64,000 bases of DNA from Semisulcospira habei (lineage: Eukaryota; Mollusca; Gastropoda; Semisulcospiridae). The stretch covers positions 180,730,736-180,794,735 of the forward strand of contig BTPG01000001.1 in the NCBI GenBank assembly GCA_036245525.1, given 5' to 3'. The position numbers and the translations under genes were made by a program. Shown here piece after piece: positions 19,067 through 28,770 of the stretch. The stretch's first letter is position 1; each line of letters begins with the position of its first letter. The notes under the pieces are model-generated. The model did not search any database. It was not told the origin of the DNA and saw only the letters and a program-made list of their open reading frames with translations.

Positions 19067-19788
19067 ATGTTTATTACCTTAACAAATCTTGACACAAGCA
19101 AACCAGTGTGGTTAACTAATGGAATTGATAATCGTGATGGTAGCAAGACTTTAGCTATCCATGAAATGTTCTAAACTGTAAAGTGGTTTAATGTAACAGA
19201 TGATAATTATTATGTAAAATATAATGGGACCCATGTTATACCACCAGGGTATTATGACTTTTGTACTTTAGCTAACTGGTTTCAAAGTGAATTAAAAATT
19301 AAAGCAACTTTAAATCCAGCCAACTTACACGTTACATTAGAATTTCCAAGTAACATGCGTGTGCTTGATGTTTCATATAAACTTGTATTTTTACTTGGTT
19401 TAAAAGTTATATCTTTTGATGAATTGAATGATGATTGGACAGATTTGTCACGTATTATAGATTTGACAAAAAATCCAAATAAACCAAAAAAAAAAAAAAA
19501 ACCCCTGAAAAACGTCCTGTTTATTTGTCAGTACACACAGTATTTAATATTTATTTGAAAGAACTAAACATGACTGAAAATGTACACAATGGCAAGCCTT
19601 CAACTTTGTTAAGATGTGTGTCAGCTGGAACTGCGCCCTATTGCGAAAGTGTGGTTGTTAGATTTCCTAACTTGCAGTTTAAGAAATTGAGTTCTAGTTT
19701 CTTTGATTCACTGTATATATCTGTAACTAATCACAATGGCAAACCAGTTCTGATGCATGATTTTAGTGTTGTGTTGGAAGTTAAATAA
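19067..19788 (+). pseudogene. Penton-like protein, block B copy, stop plus A-run frameshift
   Basis: The N-terminus MFITLTNLDTSKPVWL is nearly identical to block A. A TAC-to-TAA type stop occurs at 19172-19174. A 16-A run at 19486-19501 changes the frame before VHTVFNIYLKEL. The central region is more diverged from block A than the ends. The C-terminal VVRFPNLQFKKL is conserved. Confidence 0.72.
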
Positions 19789-19808
19789 TTTTATTTTTGT
19801 TTATAAAA

Positions 19809-20687
19809 ATGAGTGTTGGTCAAAGCTGAAAATTATTCCAGTTGCGTGTCTGGTAACAGAGTTGAAAGATTTAGCTGACGTACAGGATTTTGAGAAAGAG
19901 GGGGAGATGGGAGAAGTGTATGGTTTTGAACTTGATTCTTTTGGCATGTACAAGCGGAAAGTAATCGATGACATGAAGGACGGAACAGAGAGATCAATTT
20001 CTAATCTTGGTCAGCTTTGTGATGTTACTGTTCCTATTCCTATGAATTATGCGCTCTACATCTTAAAAAATGTGAGTAATAAGTGGGTAGTTGTTCCTGC
20101 TCCTGTTCCATCTACACCAGCACCATCAATTGACTGGGACATAAAGTTTGAATTTATTAGTCCTTATGTATACTGATGATGAAGGTGCCTTAGTATTCAG
20201 AAAAGTTGTTAATTCTTGTCCGCTGATTGTGAGTCTTGTTCCAAGTTGTAATTCAGACAACAATAGCAGAAATAAACTAAAAGTGCAAGAGTACGAAAAA
20301 CGGAGGCATCTTCTTACAAATAGAAGGGGCAGATTAGATACAGAAGTTGTGTTTGTACCAGCAAACTTTACCGTAGCAAAAGAAGCGACAATAGTATTTG
20401 AAATTATCTTGAGATCTGTGTCTTCTGTAAAAGAGGCAGATGTCGCACAGGGAATCAAACTGATGTGGGATGACACAGTGACAGAGGCAACAAAGGTCTT
20501 TATTGCTATTAGAAAAGGTGTAGAAGTAGATGTTTCGAGCAGTAATCCGGCTGTAAAGGTGGTGATCGATAAAACTACTCTGGTTCATTTAAGTTACATA
20601 AAACTGGAACACATAGATCTTGTTTCATTTTATTACGCTAGCAAATTGTATACTTTGGACGAGTTGCAAAATGTAATTGCAGATTAA
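19809..20687 (+). pseudogene. Block B paralogue of the 289-residue-class protein, broken
   Basis: A frameshift follows the ATG at 19809 within six codons. Two bases are missing near 20173, after PYVY, relative to block A. The C-terminal half is open to 20687. It proves that the separate C-terminal piece in block A (LQNVIAD) belongs to the same protein. No domain was recognised. Confidence 0.65.
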
Positions 20688-20715
20688 AATTTAAAAAAAT
20701 ATTTGCCAATAAAAA

Positions 20716-22281
20716 ATGGTGAACTTGTATCCACAACTATCAACTGAGACACTTGCAACGAGTATGATGGCTGAGTCGCTTGCGCCCATTATATCTGATA
20801 AAACATTACAGACAGACACATTCCGATTAATAAATATTACAGACGCATTGAAATATTTGGAAGGTGAGGAGGCCAAATACTCCAGGTTTAAAAGATGGTA
20901 TAAAACAGTTTTCAATTCTGTACAAAACACATCTATGGCTGTGGGTGCCGTTTCAGCTGGATTATCTGTAAGGGGTATTGTTTTGATATCAACCAGAATT
21001 GGTAGTTTAATTGGAGTTGGTCTTGAAGGGGCTAGCATTGCCACAGGTCTGCTATGCTTTGGTTTGGAAGGCCTTAACAAAAGATTTCATACAAAGTTGC
21101 AAAAACATGAAGCATTGAGTACTCTTGCTGGCGCAAAGCTGAGCAGTATAAAACTTATTATCAGTAAATCTTTGGAGGATAATTTTATTGACGATATTGA
21201 ATTTAAGAGAGTGCAAGATGATTTGAGCAATTACAAACAACAAAGAACACTCATTGGCTTCTCTGCGAGTGTGAGAAACCTGGGTGTTACACTTGACAGC
21301 GAGTTATCTATGTCACAGCATGTCAGTGCAGTGTGTAGATCCGCTTATCTGGAACTTCGTCGTATTAGTTCAGTTCGTCACCTGCTGACCGTGGAAGCCA
21401 CTAAAACACTAGTTTGTGCATTTGTGCTGTCCAAGCTAGATTATTGTAACTCTTTGCTTTGTGGCTGCCCTCAGTATCTCATTGATCGCCTCCAAAAAAT
21501 TCAGAACAATGCAGCCCGGCTTGTTGTGAGAGTCCGTAAGACTGAGCATGTCACACCCATCTTGAAGTCCCTTCACTGGCTACCTGTGTCCTCACGTATT
21601 CAATATAAAGTTATGTCAATCTGTTTTAACTGCCTTTCAGGCACCAGCCCAGAATACTTGTCCTCTTTGCTGCATGTGTATACACCCTCTCGTGAGCTCC
21701 GCTCCTCTTCTGATAAACGGAAGTTGTGTGTACCTTCTGTCCAAACTAAAACATTTGGTCAGCGCACTTTTGTTTATCAAGCCCCAGTGTTATGGAATAC
21801 ACTTCCTCTTGAGGTCAGAAACAGTGAGTCTGTCTCTGACTTCAAGAGGTCGTTGAAAACTCACCTCTTCAAGCTTTACTTTGAATAACTGCCAGTGTTT
21901 GATGCCTTAGTTGTAGTTCTGCAATCCTCCTTGTTTAGACTGAATGTTAATTAGAATATAAATTATTATGTATGTATTGTTGTTTAGTTTATTGTAAAAG
22001 TGGTGTGTTCGGGCATTGTGCTTTGTTTGTTATGTGCATATGTCATTGTATTTTTATTTTTGTGTACAGATTGTAAAGCGCTTAGAGCTTTTGAGTAAGA
22101 TTAAGCGCTATATAAATACTCATTATTATTATTATTATTATTAAAGTCAGAAATACAGAATAAAATACGTAGTTAATTCCCCATAAATGTTGAAGAACTA
22201 AAGGCTTCTTTTTTAGTGGAAGGAAAACAGCTTGGTGTGAAAGAAACCATGGAAAAACTTCAAGGACTTTTAGGGAAGTAA
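20716..22281 (+). pseudogene. Block B paralogue of the 231-residue membrane protein, interrupted by a LINE
   Basis: The first 176 residues (20716-21243) match block A, including the hydrophobic hairpin and KLQKHEALSTLAGAKLSS. A 900-base LINE fragment then enters in frame, giving a chimeric open frame of 390 codons to 21888. The displaced C-terminal part resumes at 22144 and carries one stop before ending at 22281. The chimera is accidental by structure, but the fused frame is genuinely open. Confidence 0.8.
21244..22143 (+). mobile_element. L2/CR1-like LINE 3' fragment inside the block B membrane-protein gene
   Basis: The insert encodes the C-terminal part of a non-LTR reverse transcriptase, with typical landmarks such as LDYCNSLLCG, LHWLPVSSRIQYK and PVLWNTLPLEVR. 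A 3' UTR follows, ending in GCGCTATATAAATACTC and (ATT)n, the usual tail of L2/CR1-type elements. The viral flanks rejoin with only two or three ambiguous bases. The fragment is 5'-truncated. Confidence 0.9.
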
Positions 22282-22310
22282 AAATCAGTTTTGGCAATCG
22301 TTTATTTTTA

Positions 22311-22400
22311 CATTACACTTCACAGAAAGATGACACGCCACTTACACCACTTGTGCCTGATTATTTAGCCCCATCTGCTCCGCCACCAGAATACTATTGA
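22311..22400 (+). pseudogene. Block B copy of the PPPEYY microprotein, start codon lost
   Basis: The frame matches the 12736-12828 microprotein over its C-terminal 18 residues, ending APPPEYY and stop. The ATG position of block A has no in-frame ATG here. Third-position changes dominate. It lies 29 bases beyond the end of the displaced 231-type gene, as in block A. Confidence 0.55.
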
Positions 22401-22404
22401 GAAA

Positions 22405-22605
22405 CAAAGTTTTTTTGTTGCCCTTGTTGCCCTTGTAAGTTAAAAAAATTGACCAAGTATCTGTTGACTAGAGTCAACTTGTTACAAGAACTTATAAAAA
22501 CTTAGGGTAAGTAATTAATAAATTCTTATGTTAAGTAATTAATAAGTTCTTATGGCAACTAACTTTAAGGTTACCTCTGCATGTTCCTAAAAGTTAGTTG
22601 CAACT
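22405..22605. repeat. Right terminal region of block B (probable terminal inverted repeat)
   Basis: Same layout as 12840-13024: AAGAACTTAT/TAAGTTCTTAT repeats, then GGTTACCTCTGCATG and the end motif AAAAGTTAGTTGCAACT. Sequence similarity to block A stops at about 22605, which marks the element boundary. From 22606 to 23130 I see no gene. Confidence 0.65.
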
Positions 22606-23124
22606 TGATAGTAACGTATGAGTTTCACTTGGCACCATTCTTTATCAAGTGGACTGGAATGTGTTATTCCAACACAGTTGAAAGCCCTCTCAATGATTGA
22701 AAAGGCAATAAGCTTTTCAAAAGCCTCAGGCGTGTGGCAGCTTATTCATATAAGCGTGCTGCATTGACTGAAAGGAATGTGTCCCCTAGCATACCTGAAA
22801 TTGAATAGCAGCGTGTCACAGAAAAGGGCATTCAACTGGCGCGTGGCACAGATTAGGCATGTATATCACCCACGAGTCAATTTCTGAGGAACGCAAGTAT
22901 GCTGGGCCCTTTTCTTTTATGTCACACATGAGGAGACAGATATTTTAGTGCAAACAGGTGTGGGTAGATCAAAGCGTCACGTGTTGTTTTTCCTGTGTTT
23001 CCAAACTTGGATAAGTCGAACTCAGATCTTTATGGTCTTTCGAACAAACAGCGACATATCAACAATGACACCTTCCGATCGCGTTTCGTTGTCGTCTGCT
23101 GCACACCTCGAACGTCGGGCCAGT

Positions 23125-23130
<6 letters not shown>

Positions 23131-23185
<55 letters not shown>
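23131..23185. repeat. (TG)n microsatellite
   Basis: Uninterrupted TG dinucleotides that form the left limit of the LINE fragment at 23186-24600. The open frames of alternating Val/Cys or Thr/His here are artefacts. Confidence 0.98.
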
Positions 23186-23189
<4 letters not shown>

Positions 23190-24600
23190 GCATTTATGTT
23201 CATGTGAACTAATTTGGAAGCGAGTATGTGTGGCTGAATGGTGTTAAAAGCAGACGAAGAAATCATAGAACATCAGTCGAATGGAGGCTCCTGGTTTTTC
23301 TAAATAAGAGCAGACGTTGTTTACAACATGCAAAATGGCATCATCAACACCTCTTTGCCTTCTGTAAGCAAACTGAAAGGGGTCCATAAAATCAAAAACC
23401 TGTATTTGAAAATGTGAAAGAATAGCTCTCTCAAAATCCTTCATCACACACTTGGTAAGAGCAACTGGTCTTAAATCATTTATCACAGATACAGTTTGCT
23501 TTTTTGGCACAGGGACAATACAAGAGGTCTTCCATGAACTGGAAACGACATACTGGGTAAGTGACATGTTAAAAATATAGCAAAGAATTCGGTACAGTTG
23601 TTAAGCACATAATTTTAACATATTTGGTCTAACACCATTGGCCCAGACGTTTTGTTTTGGGTTGGTATGTTTAAGTACGCTAAGCACCTCCTCTTCAGTC
23701 ACCACAATCACTTCACTTTGCATGTGTTTAGGTCCACTAACTAGAATTTCCTTGACCTGTTCCCTCCGCGGCTAAAATTCATGACAATCAAATCTTGCAT
23801 AGAACTGATTTAAGTCGTTGGCATAGTCCGAAGTTTTGCTCAATACCGAAACAACTTTTGCTTCTTGTTCCCACCCATCAGATTCACACCCTCCCATACC
23901 CGTTTCATGTTACTAGACTCAAACTGTTTTTCTATCTTTTTTTCGTGGCTTCCTTCCCCTTCCTAAGGTCCCTTTTCAGTTCTTTTTATACTTTCCCTAA
24001 CTGTTCTTTGTTCTTGTCTTCAAAAGCTTTCTTCTTTCTTTAAGACCTCCTTGATGTGCTTCGTGACCCAAGGTTTGTTGTTGGAATAGATAGTTGGAAT
24101 AGTCTTTTTAGGCACAACACTGTCTACGCAGAAATTTATGTAGCTGCAAACTGTGTCAGCCAGCGTCGCTTGTAGTGTGCGTAAAAACATTCCACTCGGT
24201 GCAGTCAAAGCAACCTTTCAGGGCATCCTTAGCTGCTGTGGTCCACGTCTGTACTGTCCTGGTAACCGGCGGCTCGCGTTGTACGCGTGGTGTATACCGT
24301 GGCACGAGTTTATAGTCTAGCAGCTTACGCAATTTCTGCTGAGGTAAGTAGTTCGTCAAAAGAGTAACAATGGTTTGCAGGTACGAAACGAAAGTACTTA
24401 TGCCATATGGTTTATGCATGGCACCAATATTTGTCCTTAGGATGGAGACATTTTTGTAGAAGTGTTTTTCGAAAGCTATTTTTCGATGTGAGGGAACCAG
24501 TCCTCGTACACGGCCCGGATAAGGTACAAGACATTTTTTTGTGCATAACATTAAAAATTTCAAACATACACATTACAAGTTTATTCCAGTGAGTAAATTA
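23186..24600 (-). mobile_element. Rex/Babar-like LINE fragment with reverse transcriptase remnants
   Basis: Minus-strand pieces match a jockey/Rex-type RT. The pre-RT region is near 24160-24280 (KGCFDCTEWNVF) and 24060-24150 (NNKPWVTKHIKE). RT domain pieces are near 23400-23560 (WKTSCIVPVPKK, DLRPVALTKCVMK) and 23240-23400 (DPFQFAYRRQRGVDDAI, SSAFNTIQPHIL). Several frame changes separate the pieces. The 5' part and the catalytic YADD part are missing, the latter cut off by the microsatellite. This is a degraded fragment. Confidence 0.8.
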
Positions 24601-25399
24601 AAATCATGAGCAAGTAAACTTGCATACATATTTATGATAAAATAAGTTTTAAAGTAATATTTTTAATGCCGTAAGCATACTCGCGTCGCTAGTTTCAAAA
24701 TGGCGGTCAGCGAGATGCCTTCGAAAGAAGTCGATCAGACGCGCACGGTTGATGCAGCTTTACTTTGCTCCTGAAGTGAAACAGAGATTATTTTTTATTT
24801 GAACTTTAAAGTACATCTTATCAACGTCAAATACGTTATTTTTCCTGGTCTTGAAAAAAGCCTTTCCCATAGAACTCGGTCTTTTGTTGGAGAAAAGCAT
24901 ATCGAAAGTAAACTCCAGTTGTGCATTGTGTCTGCCGACCATCTTCAACATTCTGAAGACTTTTTGTCCGGATACAACATGCATGTTGTTCGTCTGTTTT
25001 CCAGCCTAACGGCTCTAAGTGTAGGTCTGCTCTTTTTTTTTTTTTTTGGTATTAGTGGAGATGGGATTTTTAACTGGTCAAGCACACTTTTATCCGACTG
25101 GTCTTAGGCACAAGCCAGATACAGTGAAATCCACCTCCGAACCGTTTCCATCTAAACCATCATGTTCAGCTAAACACCTAAGTATATAAAATTTTAGTTT
25201 TTGCAACACATTCAACCAATCCACACTCAAGTACTTACAAGATCAAGCTTTATCAGGACTGCATGAGACACAATACAGATAGCAGCCCTCTCCATTATAT
25301 TTTTTAAAAATTTTATTTATTATTGATCCAATTTATGTATCACTTACGTATTTGTTTTTTATTTATCCTTTTAATTATGGATGGAAGGAATTCCTTGAT
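24601..25399. other. No gene recognised
   Basis: A/T-rich sequence with no supported coding region, tRNA or known repeat. A short T run lies at 25033-25048. Confidence 0.5.
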
Positions 25400-25638
25400 G
25401 CACATGATCACTAGTGGTATGGTAGTGGCCACCAAGGAGAGGAAATTTGTTTTCAATATGCATACATCTGTACATGTTCATAATCTATCCTCTACTTAGC
25501 ATACATATTCATAGGTCCCAGGTATCTCTGACTTATTTCATTTATTAATTTATTATTTTATTTATTTTTTATTTGTTTGTTTGTTTGTTTGTGATGTATA
25601 TTTGCACATACACATCAGCATACGACATCAGCATACAA

Positions 25639-26000
25639 TGATTGATTGTACATTGCTTAACGTCCCGACAGTAACAAGACTTTCTCAGGATGTGCCTGCA
25701 CTGCTTGTAAAAAAAACCCAACTAAACAGAATATTGAATGTATGTTGCCAGCTGGTCTAATACACTAAATAAACCTAATCAGACCATTTAGCAAAACACA
25801 TCCAATATCAAGATCTACAGGCAGTGCAGACAGTAGGGAGAGTTTAAAAAAGGAAAATACAGATGAATGTACCAAGGGTAGACAGAAACACATGCCCCAG
25901 AATAGAGGGGAAACCCACCCTGTGGGGCTGACCAGGGTGACCCTGGAAACTAAAAAGTAGTTAACCCCATCCAAGTCCCCCAGGGTAGACCCGGGTGGGG
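25639..26000 (-). mobile_element. SINE-like insertion, copy 2
   Basis: Same sequence and orientation as the insertion in the polymerase gene (286-674). It is flanked by the perfect 15-base direct repeat GACATCAGCATACAA at 25624-25638 and 26001-26015. Two independent copies, each with its own target duplication, establish a mobile family. Confidence 0.88.
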
Positions 26001-26406
26001 GACATCAGCATACAAGATGAGAACATACATGTACACATATATGGTAATATATGATGTAAACATAACATGTACACAGATATGGTAATAGGTGCACACCACC
26101 CGCTCCCCACCCCACATACAAAACCACAGAACACCCATTAAAGGTTATGCAAGTCTGTGCATGTTCATAATATATCCTTTACTTGGTATTCATATGTCCT
26201 AGTTATTTAAATTTATTATTTATTTGTTAGAAAAGTAGGTTTTGTACATATGCTGATGTTCTCATACACATACATGGTAATACTACCCACTCCCAACCCC
26301 ACTCCACAACCACAGAACACCCACCAAAAGACATGTACATCTGTGCATGTTCATAATCTATCCTTTACTTAGCATTCATATGTCCCAGGTATCTTGACTT
26401 ACTTTA

Positions 26407-26470
26407 TCTTATTTATTTAACCACCTTGAGATGGCATTAGTCGCCTGCTCGGCATTAAACCCAAATAACT
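26407..26470 (+). repeat. LINE/SINE 3' tail motif (first of three)
   Basis: GAGATGGCATTAGTCGCCTG followed by CTCGGCATTAAACCCAAATA. The same 50-60 base motif occurs near 27340-27396 and at 28705-28765. In the last it forms the 3' end of a LINE, so it marks the tail of that family. Confidence 0.75.
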
Positions 26471-26807
26471 ATTTATTTAAATTATTTATTATTTTGTTTG
26501 TAATGCAGGTTTTGTACATACACATCAGCATACAAGAAGAAAATATAAACATATATAGATGGTAATAGGTTCCATACCCCCTGCTCCCAACCCCTACCTA
26601 AATACACACAAAAAAACCGCATAACACCTACCAAAGGACATGCACATCTGTGTATGTTCATAACTTTAATCCATCCTTTACCTAGGATGCATATGTCCCA
26701 GGCACCTTAGACTTACTTTATCTTATTTATTTAAATTATTTATTTATTTATTTTGTTTGTTTGTAATGTAGGTTTTGTACATACACATCAGCATACAGCT
26801 TAAGAAC

Positions 26808-27165
26808 ATGTGGCCACCAGTACTATTCTGTCAGATCTGCCACACCCAGCCAATCATCTCTTCGAGCTTCTGCCCTTTGGCCGGCGGTTCCATGCTTTTA
26901 AAGCCAGCACCTCTCAATTCAGATACAGTTTCTTTCCAGAAGCTGTCCTCAGTACATCACCATCCATGGAACAACGTGATTCCATGAATTGTGACATATG
27001 ACTGATTTGTGTTTAATATTGTGTTTATCTATCTTTTAGTGCTGTATATAGGATGATAGCCAACTGAGTGTATGACATGATGAATGCCCTACAAGTGAGG
27101 ATGTATTTTACTGTCGCCATGTCACACAAAAATCCTTTAACGTTTTACTTGGTGAATAAATGTCT
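26808..27165 (+). mobile_element. LINE 3' end fragment (RT C-terminus plus UTR)
   Basis: The encoded segment HPANHLFELLPFGRRFHAFK and FRYSFFPEAV is the usual last part of a Rex/L2-type RT polyprotein. It is followed by a stop and a UTR that runs to about GGTGAATAAATGTC. It sits within one unit of the tandem array and accounts for its extra length. Confidence 0.65.
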
Positions 27166-27339
27166 TATACATGTACATGGTAATAGGTGCTGTACCACTT
27201 GCTTCCAACCCCAATCCAGTTACACACACAAAACCGCAGAACACCCACCAAAAGAATGTACATCTGTGCATGTTCATAATCTATACTTTACTTAGCATTC
27301 ATATGTCCCAGGTATCTTTGACTTACTTTTATTTATTTA

Positions 27340-27396
27340 ACTGCCGTGAGATGGCCGTAGTCGCCTGCACGGCGTTAAACCCAAATAACTATTTAT
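27340..27396 (+). repeat. LINE/SINE 3' tail motif (second of three)
   Basis: CCGTGAGATGGCCGTAGTCG followed by CACGGCGTTAAACCCAAATA, then ACTATTTATTTAAATTATT as at 26470. It occupies the same place in its array unit as the first copy, so it was probably spread by duplication of the unit. Confidence 0.75.
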
Positions 27397-27659
27397 TTAA
27401 ATTATTAATTTATGTTTGTTTGTAATGTAGGTTTTGTACATACACATACACGGTAATAGGTGCCATACCGCCCCACTTTCAGCCCCACCCCACATACACA
27501 CACAAAACAGCAGAACACCCACAAAAGACATGCACAATTGTATACTGATGGATTAGTGGACTGTAAAACCTATATATAGAGACGTGAGGTTAAGAAAGTG
27601 GCTTGTATTGACTGCCTGCATTTTAGCTTCCCACCTACAAATCTCATGTGTACCATACT

Positions 27660-27990
27660 AAACACGAAGCCATCAGTTCTGTGAAAAGTACTGTTGGCCT
27701 CATGCACAGGGACACCAAAACTTAGAGATAAGGCCACACCTGATAACAAAAACAGTACTAATAATATGCATACTCAGCCACTAGTTCTGTAAACAGCACC
27801 TTTGTAAACAGTACCAGTGGCCAAATGCACACATACATCATGGATGATGCCACCACTGATCACTTCAAACAACAGGCTGCCCAGTTCACATTGATAAGTG
27901 ATACCATGAACTAGCCTGCACATGCAGCCATCAGTTCTGTAAATAGTACTGGTGGCCACATGCACAGGGGCACCAAACTTAAAGGTGAGG
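27660..27990. repeat. Degenerate tandem repeat, about 110-155 base period
   Basis: The phrase CATCAGTTCTGTAAA(T)AGTACT with a following TGGCC-CATGCACAGGGACACCAAA-type block recurs near 27670, 27780 and 27930. Copies are strongly diverged. No coding role is seen. Confidence 0.55.
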
Positions 27991-28224
27991 CCAAAACTGC
28001 CACCTCAAACAAAATGCTACCTAAACACATAGTCAACCTCCAAGTGCGTTAGGCAGAACAGGCTTAAAGTATGGGACTGTAAATCTTACAGCGAAATGTC
28101 AAAACCAGTAAGAATGTAACAGCAGCAAGTACATGTATTTTGAAATCCATTCAAATAAAACATGAGAACTCCTCGAGCCCAATGGTGTTATGAGTGGGTA
28201 ATGGAAACACTGAAAGAAATAGTA

Positions 28225-28770
28225 GGTGTACATTATAAAGTATGTGTCTCCTCCCCCCTCCCCTACCTTTCCGCTGCGGCAGCCGCCGTGAGGAGACTGT
28301 CCTTGCTCGGCTTCACATCGGGCACACGTATGTTACGCACTCTTACTTACTTAAACAGGATGAGCGTCCATGGTGTTTTGCCTGTGATGAGCAGTTTTCT
28401 GTTCGACACTTTTTGCTGTATTGTGCTGACCTCATTGACACCAGATATAAACACTTCACAGCAGACTCCTTGAAGGTTTTGTTCCGGGATGTTCCTCCGG
28501 ACAAAATCTTCAATTTTTTGAGAGAATGCAATATTTTTAACAAGATCTGAGCATTCATTGACTATGTGAATTTTTTATTTGCCCTTTTTGAGAGTCTGTA
28601 GACGTTTCTTTTAAAGACATGTGCGACATTTTAGCCTGAGATTTATAATCTATATTTACATCTTGTCTTAAGACCTTGCTTTTAGTCTGGCTGACCAGAT
28701 TTTTACCCATCCCGCCGTGAGATGGCCTTAGTCGCCTGCTCGGCGTTAAACCCAAATAACTAACTAACTA
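28225..28770 (+). mobile_element. Jockey/I-like LINE 3' end with RNase H-side C-terminus
   Basis: The encoded RLHIGHTYVTHSYLL, CFACDEQFSVRHFLLYCADL and FNFLRECNIF segments are the signature C-terminal region found after RNase H in I/jockey-type LINEs, with the CxxC...H...C zinc pattern. One frame change lies upstream near 28250-28330. The 3' UTR ends at about 28765 in GGCGTTAAACCCAAATA followed by (ACTA)n. The element is strongly 5'-truncated. Its tail matches the motifs at 26407 and 27340. Confidence 0.85.

Larger units (their letters stand above)
25400..27540. repeat. Degenerate tandem array with interrupting retroelements
   Basis: Recurrent blocks share CATCTGTGCATGTTCATAAT (near 25465, 26150, 26335, 26645 and 27250). 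They also share ACATACACATCAGCATACA, TATGTCCCAGGTATCT and a CAGAACACCCACCAAAAG-type segment. Spacing is about 190-320 bases after removing the SINE at 25639-26000 and the LINE end at 26808-27165. Units near 26410 and 27345 include the same LINE-type tail. Confidence 0.75.

Noticed and set aside
23030..23207. Long Val/Cys and Thr/His open frames over CA/GT repeats (also near 39900-40160, 53223-53440, 55315-55608, 59521-59828 and 61007-61207)
   Set aside because: They are translations of dinucleotide microsatellites in several frames and strands, not genes.
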